DNA of 6,642 nucleotides from Treponema sp. (GTDB taxonomy: Bacteria; Spirochaetota; Spirochaetia; Treponematales; Breznakiellaceae): NCBI GenBank assembly GCA_031258265.1, contig JAIRNB010000112.1, positions 1 through 6,642 of the forward strand, in the 5' to 3' direction. Shown here piece by piece: positions 1 through 5,535 of the stretch. The notes under the pieces are model-generated. The model did no database searches. It was not told where the DNA came from and saw only the letters and a list, made by a program, of their open reading frames with translations. The first letter of the stretch is position 1. Every line of letters begins with the position of its first letter. A program made the position numbers and the translations under genes.

Positions 1-3
1 AAT

Positions 4-62
4 GAACCTCCTCGCCCTAAAGGGCGAGGTATCGTGTAAGCGTTGCATTATTCACGAGGTTC
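4..62 (-). repeat. Three-way-junction inverted repeats with GC-rich hairpin
   Basis: Three sets of complementary arms nest without overlap. The closing stem pairs 4-8 (GAACC) with 58-62 (GGTTC). One branch is a perfect 9-bp hairpin, 10-18 with 21-29, around a two-base AA loop. The other branch pairs 32-36 (TCGTG) with 53-57 (CACGA) around a 16-base loop. If GU pairing is allowed, the closing stem could extend to positions 1-3 and 63-65, so the structure may run past the window edge. No T-run follows on either strand, which argues against a plain intrinsic terminator. Confidence 0.6.
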
Positions 63-86
63 GTTCTGTAAGGAAATTATTTACTT

Positions 87-204
87 GTGGGGTCTACTAC
101 CAATTCTTTGTTGGTGTTACCAATTTTAACCGCCCTAAAGCTCCCCCGCGAGCCCTCCCTCGCGCCAGCGAGTTCTTAGCGGGTTCTTGGGTATTAGACC
201 CCAC
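87..204 (-). repeat. Long-range inverted repeat enclosing two nested hairpins
   Basis: Positions 87-96 (GTGGGGTCTA) are perfectly complementary to 195-204 (TAGACCCCAC). After one mismatch, 98-101 (TACC) pair with 190-193 (GGTA). Inside are a 5-bp hairpin at 111-123 (TTGGT/ACCAA) and a 6-bp hairpin at 147-164 (CGCGAG/CTCGCG). The latter competes with an alternative 5-bp hairpin at 159-172. A further small inverted repeat, CACTG/CAGTG at 202-206 and 216-220, reaches into the dehydrogenase stop codon. The nesting suggests a folded RNA rather than chance palindromes. Confidence 0.5.
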
Positions 205-214
205 TGCGAATAAA

Positions 215-1849
215 TCAGTGCTGCTTTAATGTCCCTCCCGCGTATTTGTGGAGGGTTTTTCGTACCGCCCCTTTTCCCGCCAGGAATTCGGCAAAGTAGG
301 ATTCTATTCGTTCCCCCAGCCCCGCCTTGTACAGGTCAAGGGCGAAAATTTTACTGTTGGAAAGGATGTTCTTTAGTTTTCCCGCCGCCGTGGCCGGTTC
401 CCCAAGCTTTACCCCGCTAAGTTCGGAACGAAGAGCGGGGAGCAGGGGGTCCGGGCTGGGCTCAAAGGGGTCCCCCCCGTCATCGAGGCCCAAAAGGTAG
501 CGGCACCAGGCGGCGATAACCAGGGGAATAAGGGTAAGTTTTTGTATATCAAGATCATCCCTGGCCGCATAGAGTTTGAGGGTCTCCCCAAAACGGATTC
601 CCAGCTTTTGGGATGTATCGGTGGCGATACGCTGGGGGGTATCGGGGATATTGGCGTTGGGGAGCCGCCGGGTAAGAACCTCCTCGATAAAATCGGCGGG
701 GTTTATGATGCGGGGATCGGTAACTACAGGCATCCCCTCGTCATAGCCGATCTTCCGCGCCAGGGCCGCCAGGTCCGGGTCTTCCATTTCCGCCGCGATG
801 GAGCGGCAGCCCAGGAGGCAGCCGAATATGGCAAGGGCCGTATGCAGGGGGTTAAGGCAGGTACAGACTTTCATCCGCTCTACCATGTCCACGGTTTGAC
901 GATCCGTAAAGTAGACCCCCGCTTTTTCCAGGGGGGGCCTGCCGTTGGGGAAAAGGTCCTCTATTACCAAATATTCGGCTTCCTCGGTATTTACAAAGGG
1001 GGCGGTAACGGAGTTTTTGGCGGTTTTAATCAAGTCCATGCCGCTGAACACCGTCTCAAGCTGTTCCTTTACCCGTTCCGAAGGGTAGGGGGTGATCTTA
1101 TCGATCATGCTCAGGGGAAAAGAAACTTTTGTCCCGCCGGAAAGCCAGTCCACAAAACCCTGCTCCAGATGGCCCCGGCTCTGCCATTCCTTGGCCACGG
1201 TAAGGACCGCCTCCTTAAGCCGGTCCCCGTTGTGGGAAAAGTTGTCGGTACTCAGGAGGGCGAGGGCGGTGCCCCCGGCCCGCCAGCGTTCCCAGCAGAG
1301 GGCGCAGAGTTTGGTCATGGCATGGACCGGGGCAGCCTTTCCCGCGTCGAATTCTTTAAGAATCTCCGGCCGGAAGCCGCCGTCCATGGCCCGCAGATCG
1401 TAGCCTTTTTCGGTGATGGAAAGGGATACCACCTGAAGGGAGGGGGCGCGGAAAATCTCCTTGAGCCTGTCCCAGGCATCCGTATCGGCGCTGTCGGCGG
1501 CTATGGCCTCGGTAACGCTGGCGATCAGTTCCTTTTCCAGGTCCCCGTTGGCCTTCATCACCACCCGGAGGCCCAGATTATCGTGGGGCCGGTAAACCCT
1601 TTCGATGATCTCATAATCAAAGGGTTCAACGGCGATTATCCCTTGGCCGGCGGCCCCCATCTCCAGGAGTCGCTGGGCCAGGGCCGAATGGTAGCCCTTG
1701 AAAAGGTTGCCGGAACTGAAATGCACCCAGACCGGGGCCTGCCGGGTTTTTTCCCGTACCACGCCGATGTCAAAGGCCGGTACATGGACCCCCGCCTTTT
1801 CAAATTCCCTCTGTTTTTCCCGCAGGCAGCGCATTGTTAATTCAAGCAT
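215..1849 (-). CDS. Mannitol dehydrogenase / fructuronate reductase family oxidoreductase (544 aa)
   Basis: Family members use NAD(P)H to interconvert a ketose or ketouronate and a polyol or aldonate in the cytoplasm (for example fructose/mannitol or fructuronate/mannonate). Supporting motifs: an N-terminal nucleotide-binding region near residues 41-60 with GNLFKGYHS where most members have a GxFHRAH-like motif; TDNFSHNG at 201-208; FPLSMIDKITPYP at 244-256; NGRPPLEKAG at 302-311; and a catalytic-type Lys327, Asn333, His336 cluster (KVCTCLNPLH). The spacing is K-x5-N-x2-H, one residue longer than the K-x4-N-x2-H I recall for characterised members, and 544 residues exceeds the usual 480-500. 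I chose the ATG at 1849 because it has a G-rich ribosome site just upstream; the frame stays open to 2005, but that extension crosses hairpins and looks non-coding. It is separated from the transporter operon by palindromes, so probably transcribed separately. Family membership is firm; the substrate cannot be told from the window. Confidence 0.9.
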   Translation of the reverse strand: MLELTMRCLREKQREFEKAGVHVPAFDIGVVREKTRQAPVWVHFSSGNLFKGYHSALAQRLLEMGAAGQGIIAVEPFDYEIIERVYRPHDNLGLRVVMKANGDLEKELIASVTEAIAADSADTDAWDRLKEIFRAPSLQVVSLSITEKGYDLRAMDGGFRPEILKEFDAGKAAPVHAMTKLCALCWERWRAGGTALALLSTDNFSHNGDRLKEAVLTVAKEWQSRGHLEQGFVDWLSGGTKVSFPLSMIDKITPYPSERVKEQLETVFSGMDLIKTAKNSVTAPFVNTEEAEYLVIEDLFPNGRPPLEKAGVYFTDRQTVDMVERMKVCTCLNPLHTALAIFGCLLGCRSIAAEMEDPDLAALARKIGYDEGMPVVTDPRIINPADFIEEVLTRRLPNANIPDTPQRIATDTSQKLGIRFGETLKLYAARDDLDIQKLTLIPLVIAAWCRYLLGLDDGGDPFEPSPDPLLPALRSELSGVKLGEPATAAGKLKNILSNSKIFALDLYKAGLGERIESYFAEFLAGKGAVRKTLHKYAGGTLKQH

Positions 1850-1870
1850 ATCTCCCCCCCCTGGCAGTTT
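1847..1870 (-). promoter_or_regulatory. Ribosome binding site and shared leader motif of the dehydrogenase gene
   Basis: Reading toward the ATG at 1849, the leader has AAACTGCCA, then eight consecutive G residues, then AGAT before the start codon. The G-rich block plus AGA can serve as a Shine-Dalgarno sequence and decides the start. The 11-base string AAACTGCCAGG (1860-1870) recurs at nearly the same distance upstream of the ABC ATPase start (5545-5555). The eight-G tract is long enough to slip during replication, which could alter spacing. The ribosome-site role is inferred from position. Confidence 0.6.
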
Positions 1871-1948
1871 ACCGTACTTTACACATAAACTTTTAAATTT
1901 AGGAGCCCTTGGGACGGGTTCCCTATACAGCTTTCGGCTTTTGTTACA

Positions 1949-1969
1949 GCCCAAACCTGCGGTTTGGGC
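1949..1969. repeat. Perfect 9-bp palindrome, TGC loop
   Basis: GCCCAAACC at 1949-1957 pairs with GGTTTGGGC at 1961-1969 around TGC. There is no following T-run on either strand, so it is not an obvious terminator. It has the same TGC loop as the palindrome at 2123-2137. Confidence 0.6.
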
Positions 1970-1981
1970 CGCGCGCGCCCT

Positions 1982-2009
1982 GCCCCGGTTAAAACCGGGG
2001 CGCATTTTT
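1982..2009 (+). terminator. Terminator-like hairpin on the plus strand
   Basis: GCCCCGGTT at 1982-1990 pairs with AACCGGGGC at 1993-2001, followed after CGCA by five T residues (2005-2009). The shape fits a rho-independent terminator for plus-strand transcription, but no plus-strand gene ends here. It may instead be one more member of the local palindrome array, or insulate against antisense transcription. It lies in the extended open frame upstream of the dehydrogenase ATG, which supports excluding that extension. Confidence 0.35.
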
Positions 2010-2058
2010 CAATTTGGGGGCATACGGAGGCGCTACGCGAAGCCACATTGGTCTAATT

Positions 2059-2075
2059 AGCAAGCTACGCTTGCT
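2059..2075. repeat. Perfect 7-bp palindrome, TAC loop
   Basis: AGCAAGC at 2059-2065 pairs with GCTTGCT at 2069-2075 around TAC, flanked on both sides by AATT. It has no T-run of the length expected for a terminator. Confidence 0.55.
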
Positions 2076-2099
2076 TTAATTGCGCGAGGGATTGGAGGG

Positions 2100-2137
2100 G
2101 GCGCGAAGCGCGCCACCGCAGTCCCGCCTGCGGCGGG
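2100..2137. repeat. Two adjacent 6-bp palindromes (AAG and TGC loops)
   Basis: GGCGCG at 2100-2105 pairs with CGCGCC at 2109-2114 around AAG. Eight bases later CCCGCC at 2123-2128 pairs with GGCGGG at 2132-2137 around TGC. Two GC-only stems of identical arm and loop length side by side look like tandem palindromic units. Confidence 0.55.
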
Positions 2138-2177
2138 TCGAGGAGGCCGGAGCGGAGCGGAGCCCCGGAAAGCCCGG

Positions 2178-2202
2178 TTTTTGCGTGCGGGGCACGCAAA
2201 AA
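2178..2202. repeat. Perfect 11-bp palindrome
   Basis: TTTTTGCGTGC at 2178-2188 pairs with GCACGCAAAAA at 2192-2202 around GGG. The T-run is on the 5' arm on either strand and the A-run follows the stem, so despite its strength it does not have the layout of an intrinsic terminator. Confidence 0.6.
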
Positions 2203-2234
2203 TGCGCCCAAAACAAACGAAAAAGGAAACGCCG

Positions 2235-2247
2235 GTCCCCTGGGGAC
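2235..2247 (-). terminator. Possible weak terminator of the transporter-cytidylyltransferase operon
   Basis: GTCCCC at 2235-2240 is complementary to GGGGAC at 2242-2247 (a 5-bp stem with a three-base loop is the realistic fold). It lies about 35 bases past the stop codon of the last operon gene. Reading on the minus strand, a T-rich stretch follows, but only after four GC bases and interrupted by other bases, so termination would be weak. No better candidate is visible between 2178 and 2280. Confidence 0.3.
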
Positions 2248-2280
2248 AGGAAGGGGGCTTACACGAAGCGCGGCAAACCA

Positions 2281-3183
2281 CTAACTCCGGTAGCCTGGGT
2301 CAATTTTTTTCAATTCCGAAAAGGTGTCGATCTCCATAATGTCCTCAAAGGTACATTCCCGGACTTCAACTTCATACTCTTTATTAAAATATTCCAGGGC
2401 TACCTGATCCCAGTACCGTTCCTTGCCGCCGGGCATTTCGTATACCTGCCGTATATGTTCCGCCAGTTTAGCGCCGTCCACGGCGTTCCAGTAGGAAATG
2501 CCAAACATGTGGTGGCAATTGCGGCCCCCCACCCGGAGTTTGGTGATTACCCCGTTTTTTGTTTCAAAGCACCAGTCGTCGGTCCTTTCGGCGGGCACCC
2601 CTAGGTAGTTGCTGGCGTACTGGTACTTTGTTATGAGGCGGGGGTTCCTCAGCAGCAAATCGGATTCCAAAACATAGGTGTTCTGCAGCAGGTAGCGGGC
2701 GCAGAGGGCGGAGGAAATGTTGTTGGATTCGTTGTACAGGGGGTTTTCCAAAAAGCTGATGGCGGGGTATCTGTACAAAAGCTGATCAAACTGTTCCCCC
2801 AGGTAGCCCCGGACTATAACGATGTCCCGAATCCCCACGGCCGTAACTGCATCCAGGAGGGTGTCGATGATCCGCGTACCCTTGACCCGGACCAGGGGCT
2901 TGGGGGTGTTCAGGGTGATGGGAACCAGCCGGGAACCGAATCCCGCGGCAAGAAAGACCGCCCGTTTTACCCGGAAAGGCTCCAGGGCCTGGATGCCCCG
3001 GGGGCTGATCCGGGGGGGCTCCCGGTTTTGTTCCACCAGAGAGGCTTCGGCAAGCTGGGCCAAAATCTTGTTCACCGTCCCCACCGAAAGGCCGGTCCCT
3101 CTGGCTATGCCCCGCTGTGTCAGGGGGACTTCCGTGGATTCCAAAAAAGTCAGGACATCAAACTGGGACCGGGACAGATCCAT
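2281..3183 (-). CDS. Winged-helix / LicC-PntC-like CTP-dependent nucleotidyltransferase fusion (300 aa)
   Basis: Residues 1-65 look like a winged helix-turn-helix, with recognition-helix-like SVGTVNKILAQL at 33-44. Residues 73-300 are a LicC-like nucleotidyltransferase domain. LicC and PntC transfer CMP from CTP to phosphocholine or 2-aminoethylphosphonate, making an activated head group for lipids or surface glycans. Visible motifs: the nucleotide loop LAAGFGSRLVPIT at 78-90, then NTPKPL at 92-97; YNESNNISSAL at 150-160; the metal-binding-type ESD at 173-175; DDW at 202-204; YWDQ at 257-260; and EID at 284-286, all in the LicC order. The start at 3183 has a strong ribosome site (GGGAGGAA) and overlaps the permease stop as TAATG; an in-frame ATG at 3234 lacks support. 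LicC itself is about 230 residues, so the extra length is the winged helix. Substrate is inferred: phosphocholine, aminoethylphosphonate or similar. Confidence 0.85.
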   Translation of the reverse strand: MDLSRSQFDVLTFLESTEVPLTQRGIARGTGLSVGTVNKILAQLAEASLVEQNREPPRISPRGIQALEPFRVKRAVFLAAGFGSRLVPITLNTPKPLVRVKGTRIIDTLLDAVTAVGIRDIVIVRGYLGEQFDQLLYRYPAISFLENPLYNESNNISSALCARYLLQNTYVLESDLLLRNPRLITKYQYASNYLGVPAERTDDWCFETKNGVITKLRVGGRNCHHMFGISYWNAVDGAKLAEHIRQVYEMPGGKERYWDQVALEYFNKEYEVEVRECTFEDIMEIDTFSELKKIDPGYRS

Positions 3184-3198
3184 TACCGTTCCTCCCGG
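3181..3198 (-). promoter_or_regulatory. Ribosome binding site with one-base stop/start overlap
   Basis: On the minus strand GGGAGGAA precedes TAATG, in which the permease TAA stop and the nucleotidyltransferase ATG share one base. This settles the start at 3183 and indicates translational coupling of transporter and enzyme. Confidence 0.8.
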
Positions 3199-4790
3199 AT
3201 TTTTATACCCTTTTGCCCCAGGTAGATCAGGCATTTCATCGTAAAATTGCAGGCCAGGATGAGGAGGGAGACAAAAGCCGCGGCTTCCAGGAAGAGCTGG
3301 GCTTCAAATTGGGTGATCATCAGGGAAACAGGTTTGTTCCGGACGGTATTCAGGAAGGAGACTGCGGATATGGTCATCATGGAATTCACAAAAAAATAGG
3401 AAACCATTTCAAGGATGGTTATTCTTGTCTGGGGGATAAGCACGTCCCGCAGTATACGGAACCGGCCTATGCCCAGGGTAAGGCCCACGTCCTCCAGGTT
3501 CCGGTTGAGTTTACCCAGGGAGTTGTAGGCCATAAGGTAGGGCGATGCCAGAAAATGCACGGTATTTACCAAAATAAGCATGGACAGGGTACCGTAGATG
3601 AAGGAGCCCTTAAAAAAGAGTACATAGGAAAGTCCCAGGACCAGGCCGGGGATGGCCAGGGAGCTGATGGAGATAAGATGCAGCGCCTTGGAACTTTTAC
3701 CCGGACTGCGGGCGGTAAACCAGGCGAGGGCATAGGACAGAACCGTCCCCAGCGCCGAAACCCCGCAGGCGATGATCAGCGAATTGGCCAGGTATCTGCC
3801 GGCCCCCATGTCCATGGTTTTGGCGATGTTTCCCAGGGAAAAGGACATTTCATCGGGATAGCGTACTACAAAGCTGAGGATCACAAATACCACGATGGGC
3901 AGGGCAACCAGGGCGCAAACGAGGGTACAGTAGCCAAAGGCAAAGCCGTCCCGGACCGGACTTCTTTGCCCGGTTTTTTCCTGGGCCACAAAATTCTGGT
4001 TTCCCCGGTCCCTGGCCACCAGGTCGAACACGAAGGCGATCACCGCGGGGATGAGGAGAAAGGCGCCGATTACGCTGCCCCGGCTGAAGTTGAGAAGTCC
4101 AATCACCTCCTGGTACATCAGGACCGGCAGGGTGGTAAAGCGGCCCCCTATCATCAGGGGCACCCCGTAGTCGGTGAAAATCAGGGTAAAGGTGGCGAAC
4201 ACAACGGAAATCAGGGGTTTTCGTAAATAGGGAAAGGTGATGGAAAGGAACTGGCGGCTCCGGGGGATGCCCAGCACCGCGGCGGCCTCGTAGGGGGAGC
4301 CGTCCTCGTATTTCAGGATGTCCGCCAGCATGAGGAAGGCCACGGGAAAGGCATACAACACCGAACCCATGACGACGCCCTTAAACCCATAAATCGCCCC
4401 CCCAAGCCCCAGCAGCCGGGTAAGAACGCCGTTGGAGCCCAGGAGTATCACCAGCCCCATGCCGTGGGAGATCGAAGGGATCAGCATGGGCAGGGTGACA
4501 ATGACGCTGAAAACCCCCCGGAACCGGATGGCGCTGCGGACCACGCAGAGGGCAAAAATATAGGCGACAAGGATGGAGATGAGGGTCCCCGTGGCCGCGG
4601 CCAGCGCCGAGTTTACCAGGGACTGCCTGAACCTGGCCGAAGCGACGATCCCTGCCAGGTCCGCGTCTGCCAGATTCATAAGCATGCTCAGGAGCGGGCC
4701 GACGACGCTTATCAAAAGAAAGGCCGCCAGAAAGAGCTTTGTCAGGGCGGAACGGCGGGAGGGGGCGCCGCTATTGGGATACCTTGACAT
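3183..4790 (-). CDS. Two-domain ABC importer permease, iron/aminoethylphosphonate type (535 aa)
   Basis: This is the inner-membrane channel of the importer. It is hydrophobic throughout, with roughly six predicted membrane segments in each half and a polar linker at about 259-283. Each half carries an ATPase-coupling EAA-type loop: PYEAAAVLGIPRSRQF at 166-181 and the more divergent NLEDVGLTLGIGRFRI at 431-446. A duplicated permease in one chain is typical of FbpB/AfuB/ThiP-like proteins and corresponds to a fusion of PhnU- and PhnV-like halves. Thus one gene supplies both channel subunits, matching the single permease gene here. I chose the ATG at 4790, which overlaps the ATPase gene by 20 bases and has only a weak ribosome site (coupled translation likely). 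The frame can be extended to a TTG at 4847, but that adds only hydrophilic, poorly supported residues. Substrate class is inferred from the family and the coupled downstream enzyme. Confidence 0.9.
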   Translation of the reverse strand: MSRYPNSGAPSRRSALTKLFLAAFLLISVVGPLLSMLMNLADADLAGIVASARFRQSLVNSALAAATGTLISILVAYIFALCVVRSAIRFRGVFSVIVTLPMLIPSISHGMGLVILLGSNGVLTRLLGLGGAIYGFKGVVMGSVLYAFPVAFLMLADILKYEDGSPYEAAAVLGIPRSRQFLSITFPYLRKPLISVVFATFTLIFTDYGVPLMIGGRFTTLPVLMYQEVIGLLNFSRGSVIGAFLLIPAVIAFVFDLVARDRGNQNFVAQEKTGQRSPVRDGFAFGYCTLVCALVALPIVVFVILSFVVRYPDEMSFSLGNIAKTMDMGAGRYLANSLIIACGVSALGTVLSYALAWFTARSPGKSSKALHLISISSLAIPGLVLGLSYVLFFKGSFIYGTLSMLILVNTVHFLASPYLMAYNSLGKLNRNLEDVGLTLGIGRFRILRDVLIPQTRITILEMVSYFFVNSMMTISAVSFLNTVRNKPVSLMITQFEAQLFLEAAAFVSLLILACNFTMKCLIYLGQKGIKIREER

Positions 4791-5535
4791 ATTTAACCAG
4801 GGAATCGATTTTAAGCTGCAGGTTGTCGATGACGAATTCCCGGACAAAGGAATCCGCGGGGTGTTTGATGATGTTTTCCGGGGTATCCAGTTGGTGGATG
4901 ATCCCCCGGTCCATCACCATGATACGGTCCGAAAGGGCAAAGGCTTCTTCCTGATCGTGGGTAATATAGACAATGGTGGAATGAAACTGTTCCTGGATTC
5001 GTTTAATCTCCTTGCGCAGGAGCAGCCTGGTTGCCGCGTCCAGGGCGGACATGGGCTCGTCAAAGAGAATGATCTCCGGGTTCATCGCCATAGTCCGGGC
5101 AATGGCTACCCGCTGCTGCTGGCCCCCGGAAAGTTTATGGGGCTTCTTGTGGATATGCTCGCTAAGCCCCACCTGCCCGATAATATTCTCCGCGGCGGCG
5201 CGGGCGGTGGCGCGGGTTTCTCTATGCACCCTCAGGGCGTATTCCACATTACCCAGGACCGTCATATTCTGAAACAGCGCATAATTCTGGAACACGATGC
5301 CCATGTTCCGTTCCGCCGGAGGGGTCCGGGTAATATCCCTGCCATCCTTTATGATGGTTCCGGCGGTCGGCGGGAGCAGGCCAATCAATATCCTCAGAAT
5401 CGTTGTTTTGCCGCAGCCCGAGGGCCCCAGGATAGAGAGAAATTCCCCTTCCCTAACGGTAAAACTAACGCCGTGAAGCGCCTCCTGTTTGTTAAAAACC
5501 TGGGTTAGATCCCGGACTTCAAGCTTATCGCCCAT
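4771..5535 (-). CDS. ABC importer ATPase, PotA/FbpC/PhnT type (254 aa)
   Basis: This subunit hydrolyses ATP at the cytoplasmic face to drive import. All nucleotide-binding motifs are intact: Walker A GPSGCGKT at 37-44, Q-loop VFQNYALF with Gln83, signature LSGGQQQR at 135-142, Walker B IILFDEP at 155-161 with catalytic Glu160, D-loop SALD at 163-166, and the switch His193 in ITHDQEEA. The region DITRTPPAERNMG at 67-79 is characteristic of the CysA/PotA/FbpC/PhnT group. At 254 residues it ends soon after the catalytic domain and lacks the C-terminal TOBE-type regulatory domain found in the roughly 350-residue members, so substrate or regulator sensing through that domain is absent. The start is the ATG at 5535 behind a G-rich ribosome site; a TTG at 5571 in the same frame falls inside a hairpin. 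The 3' end overlaps the permease start. Confidence 0.93.
   Translation of the reverse strand: MGDKLEVRDLTQVFNKQEALHGVSFTVREGEFLSILGPSGCGKTTILRILIGLLPPTAGTIIKDGRDITRTPPAERNMGIVFQNYALFQNMTVLGNVEYALRVHRETRATARAAAENIIGQVGLSEHIHKKPHKLSGGQQQRVAIARTMAMNPEIILFDEPMSALDAATRLLLRKEIKRIQEQFHSTIVYITHDQEEAFALSDRIMVMDRGIIHQLDTPENIIKHPADSFVREFVIDNLQLKIDSLVKYVKVSQ

Larger units (their letters stand above)
1..214 (-). other. Structured non-coding element resembling an IS200/IS605 right end / omega-RNA scaffold, without tnpB
   Basis: No credible gene lies between the left edge and the dehydrogenase stop codon. On the minus strand the segment reads as a chain of paired elements: a long stem (87-101 with 190-204) enclosing smaller hairpins at 111-123 and 147-164, then a three-way junction (4-62) with a GC-rich terminal hairpin and the tail GGTTCATT. 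The order 'ACGATACC, GC hairpin with CCCTTTAGGG core, GTTCA' is the layout I recall for the right ends of IS200/IS605-type elements, where the same sequence is the scaffold of the TnpB guide RNA. A tnpB gene should lie upstream on the minus strand, but the dehydrogenase is there instead. It could be a decayed insertion sequence, a non-autonomous derivative, a solo guide RNA, or an unrelated structured 3' region. The pairing is seen directly; the family assignment is recalled resemblance. Confidence 0.4.
1871..2280. repeat. Gene-free interval with an array of short palindromes (probable dispersed intergenic repeat)
   Basis: I see no credible gene here; open frames through it are low-complexity and Arg/Pro/Ala-rich. 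The interval holds at least seven short inverted repeats: 1949-1969, 1982-2001, 2059-2075, 2100-2114, 2123-2137, 2178-2202 and 2235-2247. Arms are 6-11 bases, perfect, and the loops are mostly three bases (TGC, TAC, AAG, GGG). A short tandem repeat (GGAGC twice, then GGAGCC) lies at 2149-2164. AT-rich sequence at about 1871-1905 could contain the dehydrogenase promoter, but no box pair is convincing. The density of tiny-loop palindromes resembles mobile palindromic units spread between genes; copy number cannot be judged from one window. Confidence 0.6.

Noticed and set aside
1..229. Small plus-strand protein of 75 codons at the left edge
   Set aside because: It runs through the structured inverted-repeat element, has no ribosome site in view, and shows no recognisable motif.
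542..1840. Long plus-strand open frame (432 codons) opposite the dehydrogenase gene
   Set aside because: The minus-strand frame has clear family motifs end to end; the plus-strand translation is Gly/Pro/His-rich with no recognisable domain and is a by-product of GC-rich third positions.
1850..2005. N-terminal extension of the dehydrogenase to the ATG at 2005
   Set aside because: The extension crosses a 9-bp palindrome and a terminator-like hairpin, is basic and non-conserved in character, and the ATG at 1849 has a well-placed ribosome site.
2178..2202. Intrinsic terminator of the operon
   Set aside because: On either strand the T-run is in the 5' arm and an A-run follows the stem, the reverse of the required order.
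1949..2247. CRISPR array
   Set aside because: The palindromes differ from one another in sequence and spacing, and there are no regular spacers.
2057..2604. Short open frames on both strands through the palindrome-rich interval
   Set aside because: Translations are Arg/Pro/Ala-rich products of repeats and hairpins without ribosome sites or homology that I recognise.
3184..3234. Alternative upstream start for the nucleotidyltransferase at 3234
   Set aside because: There is a strong ribosome site before the ATG at 3183 and the added residues do not resemble the winged-helix domain.
3117..4226. Long plus-strand open frame (369 codons) opposite the permease and nucleotidyltransferase genes
   Set aside because: It spans two convincing minus-strand genes and their overlap, and its translation is low-complexity Gly/His/Gln-rich.
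4573..5508. Plus-strand open frame (311 codons) opposite the ATPase and permease genes
   Set aside because: It is antisense to intact Walker and signature motifs, and has no domain of its own.
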